37,188 bases of DNA, taken from the NCBI GenBank assembly GCA_044233745.1, contig JBIIJN010000016.1, positions 1 through 37,188 of the forward strand. Direction: 5' to 3'. The notes beneath the pieces were generated by a model, which was given only the letters and a program-made list of their open reading frames with translations, made no database searches and was not told the DNA's origin. Shown here piece by piece: positions 1 through 8,219 of this stretch. The position numbers and the translations under genes are program-made. Every line of letters starts with the position of its first letter. The stretch's first letter is position 1. This DNA comes from UBA6165 sp044233745. GTDB lineage: Bacteria; Bacteroidota; Bacteroidia; Flavobacteriales_D; Crocinitomicaceae.

Positions 1-121
1 TTGTTGGACGATAAGTGACAAGCGTCACCCTAAAACATGACTTTTGTCATAAAACTGTCAGAGGACAATAAATACAGCTGAAAACCAACAACTTAAAAAC
101 AAACGGAATCGCTTATACGCC
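1..121. other. Intergenic strip at the left edge with tandem dyads
   Basis: No coding region is visible. The strip lies downstream of the response-regulator stop codon and runs off the left edge. It holds three short inverted repeats in a row (15-28, 37-50, 56-67), listed separately. It could be the regulatory region of a gene left of the window, or the 3' end of the two-component operon. I found no perfect TAnnTTTG box in it. Confidence 0.5.
15..67. promoter_or_regulatory. Three tandem TGAC/GTCA-type dyads
   Basis: Seen directly: GTGAC-AAGC-GTCAC at 15-28, ATGAC-TTTT-GTCAT at 37-50 and TGTC-AGAG-GACA at 56-67. The first two share the core TGAC-N4-GTCA and their centres are 22 bp apart, about two helical turns. 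The third has the same N4 geometry with swapped inner bases. This looks like a multi-site operator for a dimeric regulator. The alternative is a set of small RNA hairpins past the response-regulator gene. The regulator is unknown. Confidence 0.4.
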
Positions 122-799
122 CTAAAATTTGTTTATATTTTGTTTATAAGTGTCGCCTATGGGTATTTCAGCACCTCCAATTTGGATGGTTTTTTGGGCA
201 ATAGAATCCAGGTGACTGGTGTTGACAACAAAAGAGCGGTGAACGCGGATGAATTGATTTTCAGGTAGTTGTGTCAACATGTTTTTTAGCGATGCGCGGG
301 CCACAAGTCGGGGTTTGTTTTTGCGGTAGATTTTTACGTAATCGTCGAGTGCTTCGATGTACACTATGTCATCGAAGTAAACCTTGTGGTTGCTGTGGTC
401 GCAGCGAATAAATAGGTAAGCGCTTGCCGATTGAACGTTTCTCAACAGATAATATTCAAGCACTTTTTCAACAGCCTTGTCGAAGCGTTCTTTGGAAATG
501 GGTTTCACCAAATAATCGAGGGCGTTTAAATCGAAGCCATCTACGGCATATTCGTTGTAGGCTGTGGTGAAAACCAGCGGCGGTGGATTTTTCAGAGATT
601 GGTAAAATTGAACCCCCGACATTTCTGGCATGTTCACATCCAAAAAAATCAAATCAGGTGGGGTTGATGCAATGGCTTGTCGGGCTTTCGAAGTAGATGT
701 AAAGGTTTGCACAAGTTCAATATCTTCAGACATTGCACAATAATGGGCAATAATTTGAAGCGCTAAGGGCTCGTCGTCGATGGCAATGGCTCGAATCAT
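122..799 (-). CDS. LytTR-family response regulator
   Basis: A 225-residue cytoplasmic transcription regulator. The receiver domain (about 1-120) has the acidic pair D8-D9, the expected phospho-acceptor D54 in the strand IFLDVNMPEM, T78/T79 and the conserved lysine K99 (YLVKP). The C-terminal LytTR DNA-binding domain (about 127-225) includes the typical IRVHRSFVVN stretch. Length and order match the LytR/AlgR group. Its ATG overlaps the TGA of the upstream kinase gene as ATGA, so the two are translationally coupled and surely form a cognate pair. Targets cannot be read from the sequence; LytTR proteins usually bind paired direct repeats, unlike the dyads just downstream. Confidence in the family is high; the regulon is unknown. 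Confidence 0.95.
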   Translation of the reverse strand: MIRAIAIDDEPLALQIIAHYCAMSEDIELVQTFTSTSKARQAIASTPPDLIFLDVNMPEMSGVQFYQSLKNPPPLVFTTAYNEYAVDGFDLNALDYLVKPISKERFDKAVEKVLEYYLLRNVQSASAYLFIRCDHSNHKVYFDDIVYIEALDDYVKIYRKNKPRLVARASLKNMLTQLPENQFIRVHRSFVVNTSHLDSIAQKTIQIGGAEIPIGDTYKQNINKF

Positions 800-1818
800 T
801 GAAGCGGAATGGATACAAAAACACTGTAAATGTCGTCCTTTTTTTCGATTTCTAAGGTGTATGAACCGCCATAAACATAGTCGAGTCTTTTTCGTGTGTT
901 TTGCATACCCACTTCTGATTTTTCTTCTGGAAGAAAGTCTTGAACCACCGTGCTGTTTTGAATCTTGGCCTCTACATGCTTCGCTGTAACTTGAATTTGT
1001 ATGTGTATCAACGATTGTTTATCTGGATTCAGCCCGTACTTGAAAGCGTTTTCTACAAATGGGATGAGCACCAAAGGACTGATTTTGTGCAGTTGAGTGT
1101 CGCCTTGTATCGAGAATTGCAAATCACAATTGCCTGAAATGCGCAGCTCTTGAAAAGCCACATAATCTTGGATATACTGAAGTTCTTTTTCCAACGGAAC
1201 CCACTCATTTGCAGCTTCACTAACCACGTAGCGCATCATTCTCGAGAGCCGCATAATGGATTCTGGGGTTTCTTCGGATTTGCTCAAAGACAAAGCATAG
1301 ATATTGTTCAAGGCATTGAATAAAAAGTGAGGATTGATTTGCGCTTTCAAGTAAGAAATCTCGCTGGCCAATTTTTCTTGTTTCAAAGCGGTGTATCTTT
1401 TTTGAAGTCCAAGCAAAATGGACACCACGAGCACCACGCAATATTGAATCAAACTCCTGTCGATGATCATCAATGGAGCCGGTCGGTGGTGACCCAAGTG
1501 TGGTTTGGGATGCAAGATCTCATTGGGATTAGGACGAAAAAATTCTTGCAGCACTATGGGCAATATCACCGTGACCAACAGAAAGAGCAATGCAACGCCT
1601 GCAAATTGAATTTTCTTTTTATCGAAAAGCAACTTGGGCACAGCATAGAAGTGATTGACAAAGAAAAAACCCAAAAACAAAAAGGCTTGGATAAAGTGAA
1701 TCCGAAAAGGACCCCTTGGCCACAAACCGCCTTCGCCAAAGTCAGGGGAAAACACAATCGGGAGCGCCAGATAAATGAGCGAACCCAAAACATATATGAG
1801 GATGTTGATTTTTTTCAT
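796..1818 (-). CDS. LytS-type sensor histidine kinase
   Basis: A membrane sensor kinase of the His_kinase (PF06580) class that should phosphorylate the adjacent LytTR regulator. I chose the ATG at 1818 (MKKINILIY) because it directly precedes the first hydrophobic segment; an upstream in-frame start would add 13 residues. Four hydrophobic segments fill the N-terminal 140 residues. The phospho-acceptor box QINPHFLFNALNN carries the expected histidine (about residue 164), followed by the N box PFVENAFKYGL and a glycine box VGMQNTRKRL. Between segments 3 and 4 lies a loop rich in histidine and proline (HPKPHLGHHRPAP), possibly extracytoplasmic, which might bind metal; that is inference. The signal sensed is unknown. 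Confidence 0.93.
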   Translation of the reverse strand: MKKINILIYVLGSLIYLALPIVFSPDFGEGGLWPRGPFRIHFIQAFLFLGFFFVNHFYAVPKLLFDKKKIQFAGVALLFLLVTVILPIVLQEFFRPNPNEILHPKPHLGHHRPAPLMIIDRSLIQYCVVLVVSILLGLQKRYTALKQEKLASEISYLKAQINPHFLFNALNNIYALSLSKSEETPESIMRLSRMMRYVVSEAANEWVPLEKELQYIQDYVAFQELRISGNCDLQFSIQGDTQLHKISPLVLIPFVENAFKYGLNPDKQSLIHIQIQVTAKHVEAKIQNSTVVQDFLPEEKSEVGMQNTRKRLDYVYGGSYTLEIEKKDDIYSVFVSIPLQ

Positions 1819-2043
1819 TTTGGTTTTCTGAACACAAACATCGATAGTTTTTGCCAAAGAACGCTGTGATTGAGGTCAAACCAAGACTTTTTAAGGTGAA
1901 AATACACGGCCAAGGGAAAACGACATAGGCAAACCCTCTTTTCACCTCAACAATTCAAGGTTTAATCTCAAAAAAACACTGTGTTAATATTAATTTAATC
2001 ACCTTTGACGCTGAAAACTATTAACCTTTTGAAAACGAGATCA
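1819..2043. promoter_or_regulatory. Divergent intergenic region, lytS-type kinase / CotH protein
   Basis: A 225-bp divergent spacer that should hold promoters for both flanking genes. On the plus strand CACCTTTG at 2000-2007 is one base off the Bacteroidota -7 box and sits 36 bp before the CotH ATG. The palindrome TTAATATTAA lies at 1984-1993. I found no convincing box on the minus strand. Confidence 0.3.
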
Positions 2044-4398
2044 ATGAAAAAGCTGTTTGTTTTTCTGAATGTGTTGGGCTTGAGTGCATCGTTTGCTCAA
2101 AATTTGCCCAGCGAGATGTATTATTCTCAAGATGGTAGAACTTTATATACCGGGGGGCTGTTGCCAACTGCTGGACTGTACAACAGAAACGTAGTTGAGT
2201 CGGTTTATTTGAATTTTTCACAAGCGGATTATTGGACCCAATTGACCAATAATTATGCCTCTGAAACCTTGCTCGCAGCCGATTTGGTTTATAATGGCGT
2301 GACCTATTACAACGTTGGCGTGCGCTTTAGGGGAAACACCTCATACCAACAAATCAACAATTCGCAGAAAAAATCTTTCGCAGTGGAGATGGATTTCATA
2401 ACGCCAGACCAAAAATTGTTGGGCTACGACGATTTGAAGTTCAACAATGGGCACCAAGACGCCACTTTTATGCGCGAGGTTTTGTATTGCAGAATGGCTG
2501 CGAAATACACCCCAATAGCAAAAGCCAACTTCATACATTTGTATCTCAACAACCAAGATTGGGGCATCTATCCAAATATTCAAGCTATTGAAAAAACTTT
2601 TTTGAAAGAGTGGTTTATGAGCAACAACGGCGCAAATTTTCGAGCCAAAACAGATGCTTCGGTAGGAGGAGGCGGTCCTGGAGGCGGCCCCAATTGGGGT
2701 GATGGCACGGCAGGCATGAATTATTTGGGTGCAGATACCGCCACTTATGCTCAATATTACACCTTAAAGTCGAGCGACTTAATCACAAATCCTTGGCAGA
2801 TGTTGGCGAATGCGTTTTATCAATTGAGTTTGGCAAACATGAATAACACGGCTGTTTTGGAGCAGTATATCGACGTGGATCGCGCGCTTTGGTTTTTGGC
2901 TGTTGAGAATATTTTTACCGACGATGACAGCTACATCATGAAAGGCAAAATGGACTATATGATTTATATTGATTACGAATCGGGAAAAACGATACCCATG
3001 GAATATGATGGCAATTCAACTTTTGTTTTGAACGTAGCTGCTTCAAATAATTGGGGACCTTTTAAAAACGTGTCCAACGCCAATTATCCTTTGTTGAACA
3101 AATTGCTGAATATCCCAGCATACCGCCAGCGTTATTTGGCGCATTACAGAACCATTTTGAATGAAACGTTTACAACGGCGAATGCCACAGCCCTGGTGAA
3201 TGAAATTCACGATCAGATTGGCGCCTTGGTGCAAAGCGACCCTAAGAAATTGTATACCTATCAGAACTATTTAGACCAACATCCGCAGTTGATTAATTTT
3301 GTTACGAATCGCAGAAACTTCTTGCTGAATAATCCCGAAGTGGCTCAAGTAGCGCCCGTTATTGCCTCTGCGAAGTATTATAATGAAGACATGGCTGAAT
3401 ATGTGACTCCGTTGTCAGGACAAGTATGCAACATTCAAGCACCTGTGAATAGTGCTTCTGGCGTTTTTGCAGTGCATTTGTATTTTTCTTCTGCAATATC
3501 GGGTTCTTTTGAAAAGATTCAAATGTTTGACGATGGCGCACACAATGATGGTGGTGCTGGCGATGGTGTTTACGGAGCACAAATCCCTGCGTATGATGCA
3601 AACACGTTGGTGCGCTACTATGTGGAAGCTTTAGCGAATAACGGACCCAAGTCGGCGTCATATTTACCGCAAGGCGCAGAACATGATGTTTTTGTTTACA
3701 CGGTGCAATCTATCATGAATCCGAATGGTGTGGTAATCAACGAGTTTGTTGCCCAAAACAATGCCGGCGTTCAAGATGAGGTAGGTGAATTTGAAGATTG
3801 GATTGAATTCTATAACACCAATACCAGTCCTGTTGATTTAAGTGGCTTTTTCTTGTCTGACAACCCAGCAATTCCAGATAAATGGAGTTTTCCATCGGGA
3901 ACCATCATTCCAGCCAATGGTTATTTGATTGTTTGGGCTGATGATGAAGTTATTGATGGACCTTTACACGCGGCGTTTAGGCTGTCTGCACTTGGCGAAT
4001 CTGTTGTGCTGTCTGACCCCAACTTAAGTGTGGTTGATCAAGTTGATTTTGGTCCTCAAACGGTAAATATGGCTTCCGCACGCATCCCAAATGGCACGGG
4101 CAATTTTGTGATTCAAGCCACAACTTTCGGTTTCAATAATGAGTTGGTCAGCAGCACAATACAAGACGACTTGTTGCAATCCCTTACGATTTATCCCAAT
4201 CCAGCTCAAGATTTTGTTTGGGTTGAGGTGGCAGCATCTTTGGTGGGAAAAAACATGCAAGTGTTGAACAGTTTGGGGCAACTCATGCTCGATTTCTCAG
4301 CGCAACCGCTCGTTCAACTGGATTTATCCTTGTTTCCAAGCGGTATTTATTTCCTGCATTGTGAAGGAGAGATGAAACGATTGATGGTGACGAGGTAA
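2044..4398 (+). CDS. Secreted CotH-kinase / lamin-tail protein, T9SS cargo
   Basis: A large secreted protein of 784 residues from the chosen start, ATG at 2044, which opens a clear signal peptide (MKKLFVFLNVLG, then cleavage after SFAQ). The CotH-like kinase fold covers about 45-430, with the family patterns RGNTSY, LKFNNGHQDATFMRE, ENIFTDDDSYI and MEYDGNS, plus a Gly-rich loop (GGGGPGGGPNWGDG). A linker module with MFDDGAHNDGGAGDG follows, then a lamin-tail domain (VVINEF...EDWIEFYN, about 560-680). The last 80 residues are a type A T9SS sorting domain (LTIYPNPAQDF, ending RLMVTR). CotH proteins of spore formers phosphorylate coat proteins; the substrate of Bacteroidota versions is not known to me. 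It probably ends on the cell surface or is released. It faces the next gene across a shared terminator. Confidence 0.88.
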   Translation: MKKLFVFLNVLGLSASFAQNLPSEMYYSQDGRTLYTGGLLPTAGLYNRNVVESVYLNFSQADYWTQLTNNYASETLLAADLVYNGVTYYNVGVRFRGNTSYQQINNSQKKSFAVEMDFITPDQKLLGYDDLKFNNGHQDATFMREVLYCRMAAKYTPIAKANFIHLYLNNQDWGIYPNIQAIEKTFLKEWFMSNNGANFRAKTDASVGGGGPGGGPNWGDGTAGMNYLGADTATYAQYYTLKSSDLITNPWQMLANAFYQLSLANMNNTAVLEQYIDVDRALWFLAVENIFTDDDSYIMKGKMDYMIYIDYESGKTIPMEYDGNSTFVLNVAASNNWGPFKNVSNANYPLLNKLLNIPAYRQRYLAHYRTILNETFTTANATALVNEIHDQIGALVQSDPKKLYTYQNYLDQHPQLINFVTNRRNFLLNNPEVAQVAPVIASAKYYNEDMAEYVTPLSGQVCNIQAPVNSASGVFAVHLYFSSAISGSFEKIQMFDDGAHNDGGAGDGVYGAQIPAYDANTLVRYYVEALANNGPKSASYLPQGAEHDVFVYTVQSIMNPNGVVINEFVAQNNAGVQDEVGEFEDWIEFYNTNTSPVDLSGFFLSDNPAIPDKWSFPSGTIIPANGYLIVWADDEVIDGPLHAAFRLSALGESVVLSDPNLSVVDQVDFGPQTVNMASARIPNGTGNFVIQATTFGFNNELVSSTIQDDLLQSLTIYPNPAQDFVWVEVAASLVGKNMQVLNSLGQLMLDFSAQPLVQLDLSLFPSGIYFLHCEGEMKRLMVTR

Positions 4399-4434
4399 TA
4401 ACCGGAGTTCGATTAATAAACAATAGACATAAAA

Positions 4435-4467
4435 AAACGGGCTGCCTCAATTTTGAGCAGCCCGTTT
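4435..4467. terminator. Bidirectional rho-independent terminator
   Basis: An A-run, then AAACGGGCTGC, a short loop region, GCAGCCCGTTT and a T-rich tract. The stem is at least ten pairs with one bulged C. It sits between two convergent genes and has A/T tracts on both sides, so it can end both the CotH gene (plus) and the PNGase-like gene (minus). Confidence 0.88.
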
Positions 4468-4483
4468 AAGTTTTAATAATCCC

Positions 4484-7400
4484 CTACACCTTCACAATCA
4501 TCTTCGAATAAACACCGTTTTTGGTTTGCACGCGCACGATGTAGTTTCCGGGTTGCATAGCGCTTAAATCAACTTGGGCTTCTGCAAAACTGGCCGAGGC
4601 ATTCATGGGCATTTGTTGTATCATTCTGCCCGACATGTCGAAGACTTCAAGGCTCGCTTCGCCTTCAACCTGTCCGTTTACTTCAATCATCACAAAAGAA
4701 TTGGTTGGATTTGGGTAAGCCTGAATGTTGGTGGTGAGTTCGATTTCTTCAACTGAAAGTGCGAATCCCACCGAGAAATCGTAGCGGTAATAGTTGCCCC
4801 AATCCGTTGGGAAAATATCGATATAACTGCCACTTACTTTTCTCAAGCGGAAAAAGCCCGATGTTTCGCCTTCTACCTGACTTGAATACCAAAAACCAAT
4901 ACCATCACTGTCGCTGTCTTCAATAACAATGCTGTAGCAACCTGGCGCCAAATCAAAAGTGTCTTTGTATTCGGTTGTGTTGGCCATGTTGTTGCGTTCA
5001 AAAATCACATTTCCGTTGGCATCCAACAATTTATATTTGTTTTCGTGGGCTTTGTTGTTGGTTTTGAACCAGCAGTAAAATGCCGTATTGATGCTTTTTG
5101 GGGCATTGAACTTGGTAGAAAAATAGTTGTTATTGGCGTATTCATCCAAGTCGGGATAACCTTGAACAGCGTAAACCTGTGCGTGGAACGTTTGTTCGCC
5201 ATGGTAATCTCTCCACCAACCCAAATCGATAATTGGAATTTCAACCACTTGTTTTTCAAGGAATTTTAAATTGCCAGTCCAGTTGTATTCTACCCAATCT
5301 CCGTAGCTGATCCAAATGCGGATGATACACTGCGTCAAATCTTGTGCTCCAGTGTTTTGAATCACTACTCTTGGATTGGAACAAGAAGGGTTCCATTTGC
5401 GGTAATATTCCCATTTGTTTGGGTTTAAAACATCAACCACGGCTGCATCGTTTTGGAAATTGGGTGCAGAATAGGAAATTAAATCAAATGCAGCGATGTA
5501 ATTCCCATTGCCTTGGGCTTGGTCGTTGGCAGGAATGTCTTCGATGTCGTAGTCGATTGAAACCGTGCCGCCGGGTGTAACATGTGGCGTGATATCGAAC
5601 TCATATTCTTTCACTTGATCGCCCGGACACCAGCCTTCGCGGGCATAAGGCCAAGTGCCTCCTTGTCCAGGATTAGGGCTATCGCCGCAAGCAGTTTCTT
5701 CCCAAATATCCCAAGTGTAGCGCAAAGTGCCATCTAAAAATAGATAATGGTCTTTTGGATCCCATTCACAGCAATTCACACTGCCGTGGTGACCGTGACC
5801 CGTTAATCTGGTTTTGATTTTAAACATGCTCGAGCTATCAGCAAGCGCAATGCTGGTTGCAGATAATTGCGTGTTGTTGTCCATTTGGGAATATTGATAG
5901 CTGCGGAAATTTTCCCAAATTGGCTGTCGGCTGTGCACATCTCTTGGCGGAATACCTTCAATAAATGCGAAGCGCAAGTCGATGAGTTCTTGTGTGTTGT
6001 GTGCCGCCAAATCAACAATGCCACGCAGATATTGGTGGTAGTCGGTAACGTCATAAATCCACGTGAAGCCATTCGACCCCAGACTAAAATTGATTCCATA
6101 AGGGGTGATATAGCGCGCAATTTCTACATCGTGAATGATTTCGTAAGGCGGATGATAGTGCACAATGGGCAGGTTTGTAATGTTGTTTGCTCCTGTAAAT
6201 GGTACTTGAGAAGCAATTGTTCCATTGGCGTTGTAGCTCGTTTCATTGCCTGCGGGCAGACCGATAAAACTCGACACAATGGCAAAATGATTGCCTACAG
6301 GCTCTAATTCATACACAACCACGGGTTCTTTGGCGCGTATTTCAGGATGCGTGGTGGCCAACATAGCGCCATTTACATCGCCCTGACCAAATGCCAATAC
6401 AGGTCTTTCATTGATTTGGTTGATGCCTGCATTGGGAAGCTCATTGAATTGAATCATGTTCATTTGTGAAGGCATCAAAGAAAAGTCGTTGGCGCTTTGG
6501 TCTTCAACATATGCAGTGTTGTCAAAATCGTAATACACCATTAAGTTTGACCAATTGGGATGCGTTTGGTCTGGCTTTTTTGTCATCCATTCCTGAATTA
6601 CATTGGCCGAAAGCGCTTCATTGAAAATTTGAAACTCATCGATTTTGCCATTCCAAAAGTAGCCTTGATTGGCATTTGAACCCAACACCAAACGATGGAT
6701 ATAACCAATGTCGCGGGTTAAATTCGTCCCAGAGTGCCATAAAACCCCATTTTTGTAGACAGACATCATGCCTGTCGCTTGATTTTTCACAAAAGCCCAG
6801 TGGTTCCAAACATCGTCCATTTCATTGGCGGTCATTTCTTTGTCGATGCGATCAAAGCCTGTGTTGTTGCCAGCATCAAAATAAAGCCTGTTGTTGCTCC
6901 AAGGCAAGTGAATGTTGATTGTACGGTTGCCCATCACATCATAGGCCTCCAAAACAGAGGTGTTTGTGCCCGCTGTGCCTGTTCCTTTGGCCCAGAAAGA
7001 AATGGTCATGGCCGAACCCATCACAAAATCAGATAATTCTGTAAGCGCATAATTGCTCGCATTGAAGCTCATGCAGCCGTTTCTTCCATCGTAATATACG
7101 GATTCGAGACTCGTATTTTGTTCTGTTTGAAAAGTCAAACCATTGTTTGCGGCAATCGAATTTTCGAAATAAAACTCAATGATGATGTTGTCTGTGCCAT
7201 TCCACAAAAACGGTTGGTAGAATAAAAACTGATTTTGCCCAGCCGTCAATTCTGCTGCACTACCATTGAACCATCGCGAGGCATTATAAACTTCAGTGAA
7301 TCCCGATGAATGGAAGCCACTCAACACATTATCGTTTGTTGTTTTCAGTGAAATTTTGGGATATTTCAGTTCGCCATTGTTGCTGATGGCATTCACGAAT

Positions 7401-7954
7401 AAACTCAAAGACTGCAGATTTCCGGGCACTATTCCTGCATCGTTTAATTCAGACGAAGTGAGCAACATTTGATACCGACCCCCGTGGTTAGATACGTTAA
7501 ACGGGAATACAGCGTTTGCTGCTCCAGCATTGATGGAAAGCGTGGTCAATTGGGCATTGGAGCGGTTGTTTTCTGTGCGTGTGTAGGTATCCACCTGTGT
7601 GAAGGGCAGCGGATTGTAATTCAACGACGTCGGTGCTTGGGTGTTTACCAAATATTTGGAGCCATTCACGGCCACAGAATCCATCTGTCCGGTGTGGTCA
7701 AAAACGCGGGTATAGGTAAGGTAATCCCATTCTCCACAGTCGTACTGGTCCCAAGGCGTTAGCGGACTGCATTTGAGTTTGTAATACATCAATACTTTTT
7801 CGAAACGCTTGTCGTTCAACGATTCGGGAAATTCGAAATTCGCCCTACGCGTGCTGATGGAATCATAGGTAAATGTTTGCACCCAAGTGGTGTCTTGAGA
7901 CCAGGCAAATGAGCAAGAGGTCAATAAAACAAGGAGAAATAGAAGTTTTTTCAT
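4484..7954 (-). CDS. Secreted peptide-N-glycosidase F-like protein with LamG insert, T9SS cargo
   Basis: A secreted protein of 1156 residues from ATG 7954 (MKKLLFLLVLLTSCSFAWSQ, signal peptide). It resembles PNGase F, which cleaves N-glycans from asparagine. The first half of the fold begins near residue 20 and includes CGEWDYL (Asp77, matching catalytic Asp60). It resumes only at about 605-680 with ARYITPYG, YDVTDY and FIEGIPPRDV. The C-terminal half (about 710-830) has TGHGHHGS, CCEWD (Glu730, matching Glu206) and GGTWPYAREGWCPGD. The intervening region contains a LamG/ConA-like domain (about 290-460). PNGase F Glu118 aligns with Ile633 here. A CUB-like stretch (CYSIVIEDSDSDGIGFW) and a T9SS type A sorting domain (AYPNPTNSF, ending MIVKV) complete it. 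Activity is plausible but not certain given the Glu118 change. Confidence 0.85.
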   Translation of the reverse strand: MKKLLFLLVLLTSCSFAWSQDTTWVQTFTYDSISTRRANFEFPESLNDKRFEKVLMYYKLKCSPLTPWDQYDCGEWDYLTYTRVFDHTGQMDSVAVNGSKYLVNTQAPTSLNYNPLPFTQVDTYTRTENNRSNAQLTTLSINAGAANAVFPFNVSNHGGRYQMLLTSSELNDAGIVPGNLQSLSLFVNAISNNGELKYPKISLKTTNDNVLSGFHSSGFTEVYNASRWFNGSAAELTAGQNQFLFYQPFLWNGTDNIIIEFYFENSIAANNGLTFQTEQNTSLESVYYDGRNGCMSFNASNYALTELSDFVMGSAMTISFWAKGTGTAGTNTSVLEAYDVMGNRTINIHLPWSNNRLYFDAGNNTGFDRIDKEMTANEMDDVWNHWAFVKNQATGMMSVYKNGVLWHSGTNLTRDIGYIHRLVLGSNANQGYFWNGKIDEFQIFNEALSANVIQEWMTKKPDQTHPNWSNLMVYYDFDNTAYVEDQSANDFSLMPSQMNMIQFNELPNAGINQINERPVLAFGQGDVNGAMLATTHPEIRAKEPVVVYELEPVGNHFAIVSSFIGLPAGNETSYNANGTIASQVPFTGANNITNLPIVHYHPPYEIIHDVEIARYITPYGINFSLGSNGFTWIYDVTDYHQYLRGIVDLAAHNTQELIDLRFAFIEGIPPRDVHSRQPIWENFRSYQYSQMDNNTQLSATSIALADSSSMFKIKTRLTGHGHHGSVNCCEWDPKDHYLFLDGTLRYTWDIWEETACGDSPNPGQGGTWPYAREGWCPGDQVKEYEFDITPHVTPGGTVSIDYDIEDIPANDQAQGNGNYIAAFDLISYSAPNFQNDAAVVDVLNPNKWEYYRKWNPSCSNPRVVIQNTGAQDLTQCIIRIWISYGDWVEYNWTGNLKFLEKQVVEIPIIDLGWWRDYHGEQTFHAQVYAVQGYPDLDEYANNNYFSTKFNAPKSINTAFYCWFKTNNKAHENKYKLLDANGNVIFERNNMANTTEYKDTFDLAPGCYSIVIEDSDSDGIGFWYSSQVEGETSGFFRLRKVSGSYIDIFPTDWGNYYRYDFSVGFALSVEEIELTTNIQAYPNPTNSFVMIEVNGQVEGEASLEVFDMSGRMIQQMPMNASASFAEAQVDLSAMQPGNYIVRVQTKNGVYSKMIVKV

Positions 7955-8219
7955 CGGAGTGAATTGAGTAAGAGGATTAAAGAGCAATAGGACGATTTTG
8001 TGCGAAGGTAGGGAATATGAATTTATAATTAGGCAATTAGAAATTAGAAATTTGAATTGAACTGTCGTTTTGTTCTATTTGAAGAAAAAGGTCAAAAAAG
8101 TATTCGGGGGTTTCTCGGTCTGCGTTAAAAGCTTTTCTCATATGTGTATTTGTTCGCAGTTGTATGGTGTCAAATTAACACCAAAAACGAATAAAACCCT
8201 TCCTTTTTTTGTGGTTTCC
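7955..8219. other. AT-rich intergenic region upstream of the PNGase-like gene
   Basis: A 265-bp gap between two minus-strand genes. It should hold the promoter of the PNGase-like gene: TACCTTCG, reading minus, at 8000-8007 is one base off TAnnTTTG. It also holds the 3' end of the aminopeptidase transcript. Small direct repeats of ATTAGAAATT occur near 8030-8055. A weak hairpin, GGTGT-N7-ACACC, lies at 8166-8182. No reading frame looks real. Confidence 0.35.
8166..8182. terminator. Weak hairpin downstream of the aminopeptidase gene
   Basis: GGTGT-CAAATTA-ACACC forms a five-pair stem about 40 bp beyond the aminopeptidase stop. It lacks a proper T-run on the minus strand, so termination there is only a guess. 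Confidence 0.2.

Noticed and set aside
1327..1869. Long plus-strand frame of 180 codons opposite the sensor kinase
   Set aside because: It is antisense to a gene with complete kinase motifs and its product has no signal, domain or sensible composition.
5867..6307. Plus-strand frame of 146 codons opposite the PNGase-like gene
   Set aside because: Antisense to a clearly homologous region, with no protein-like features.
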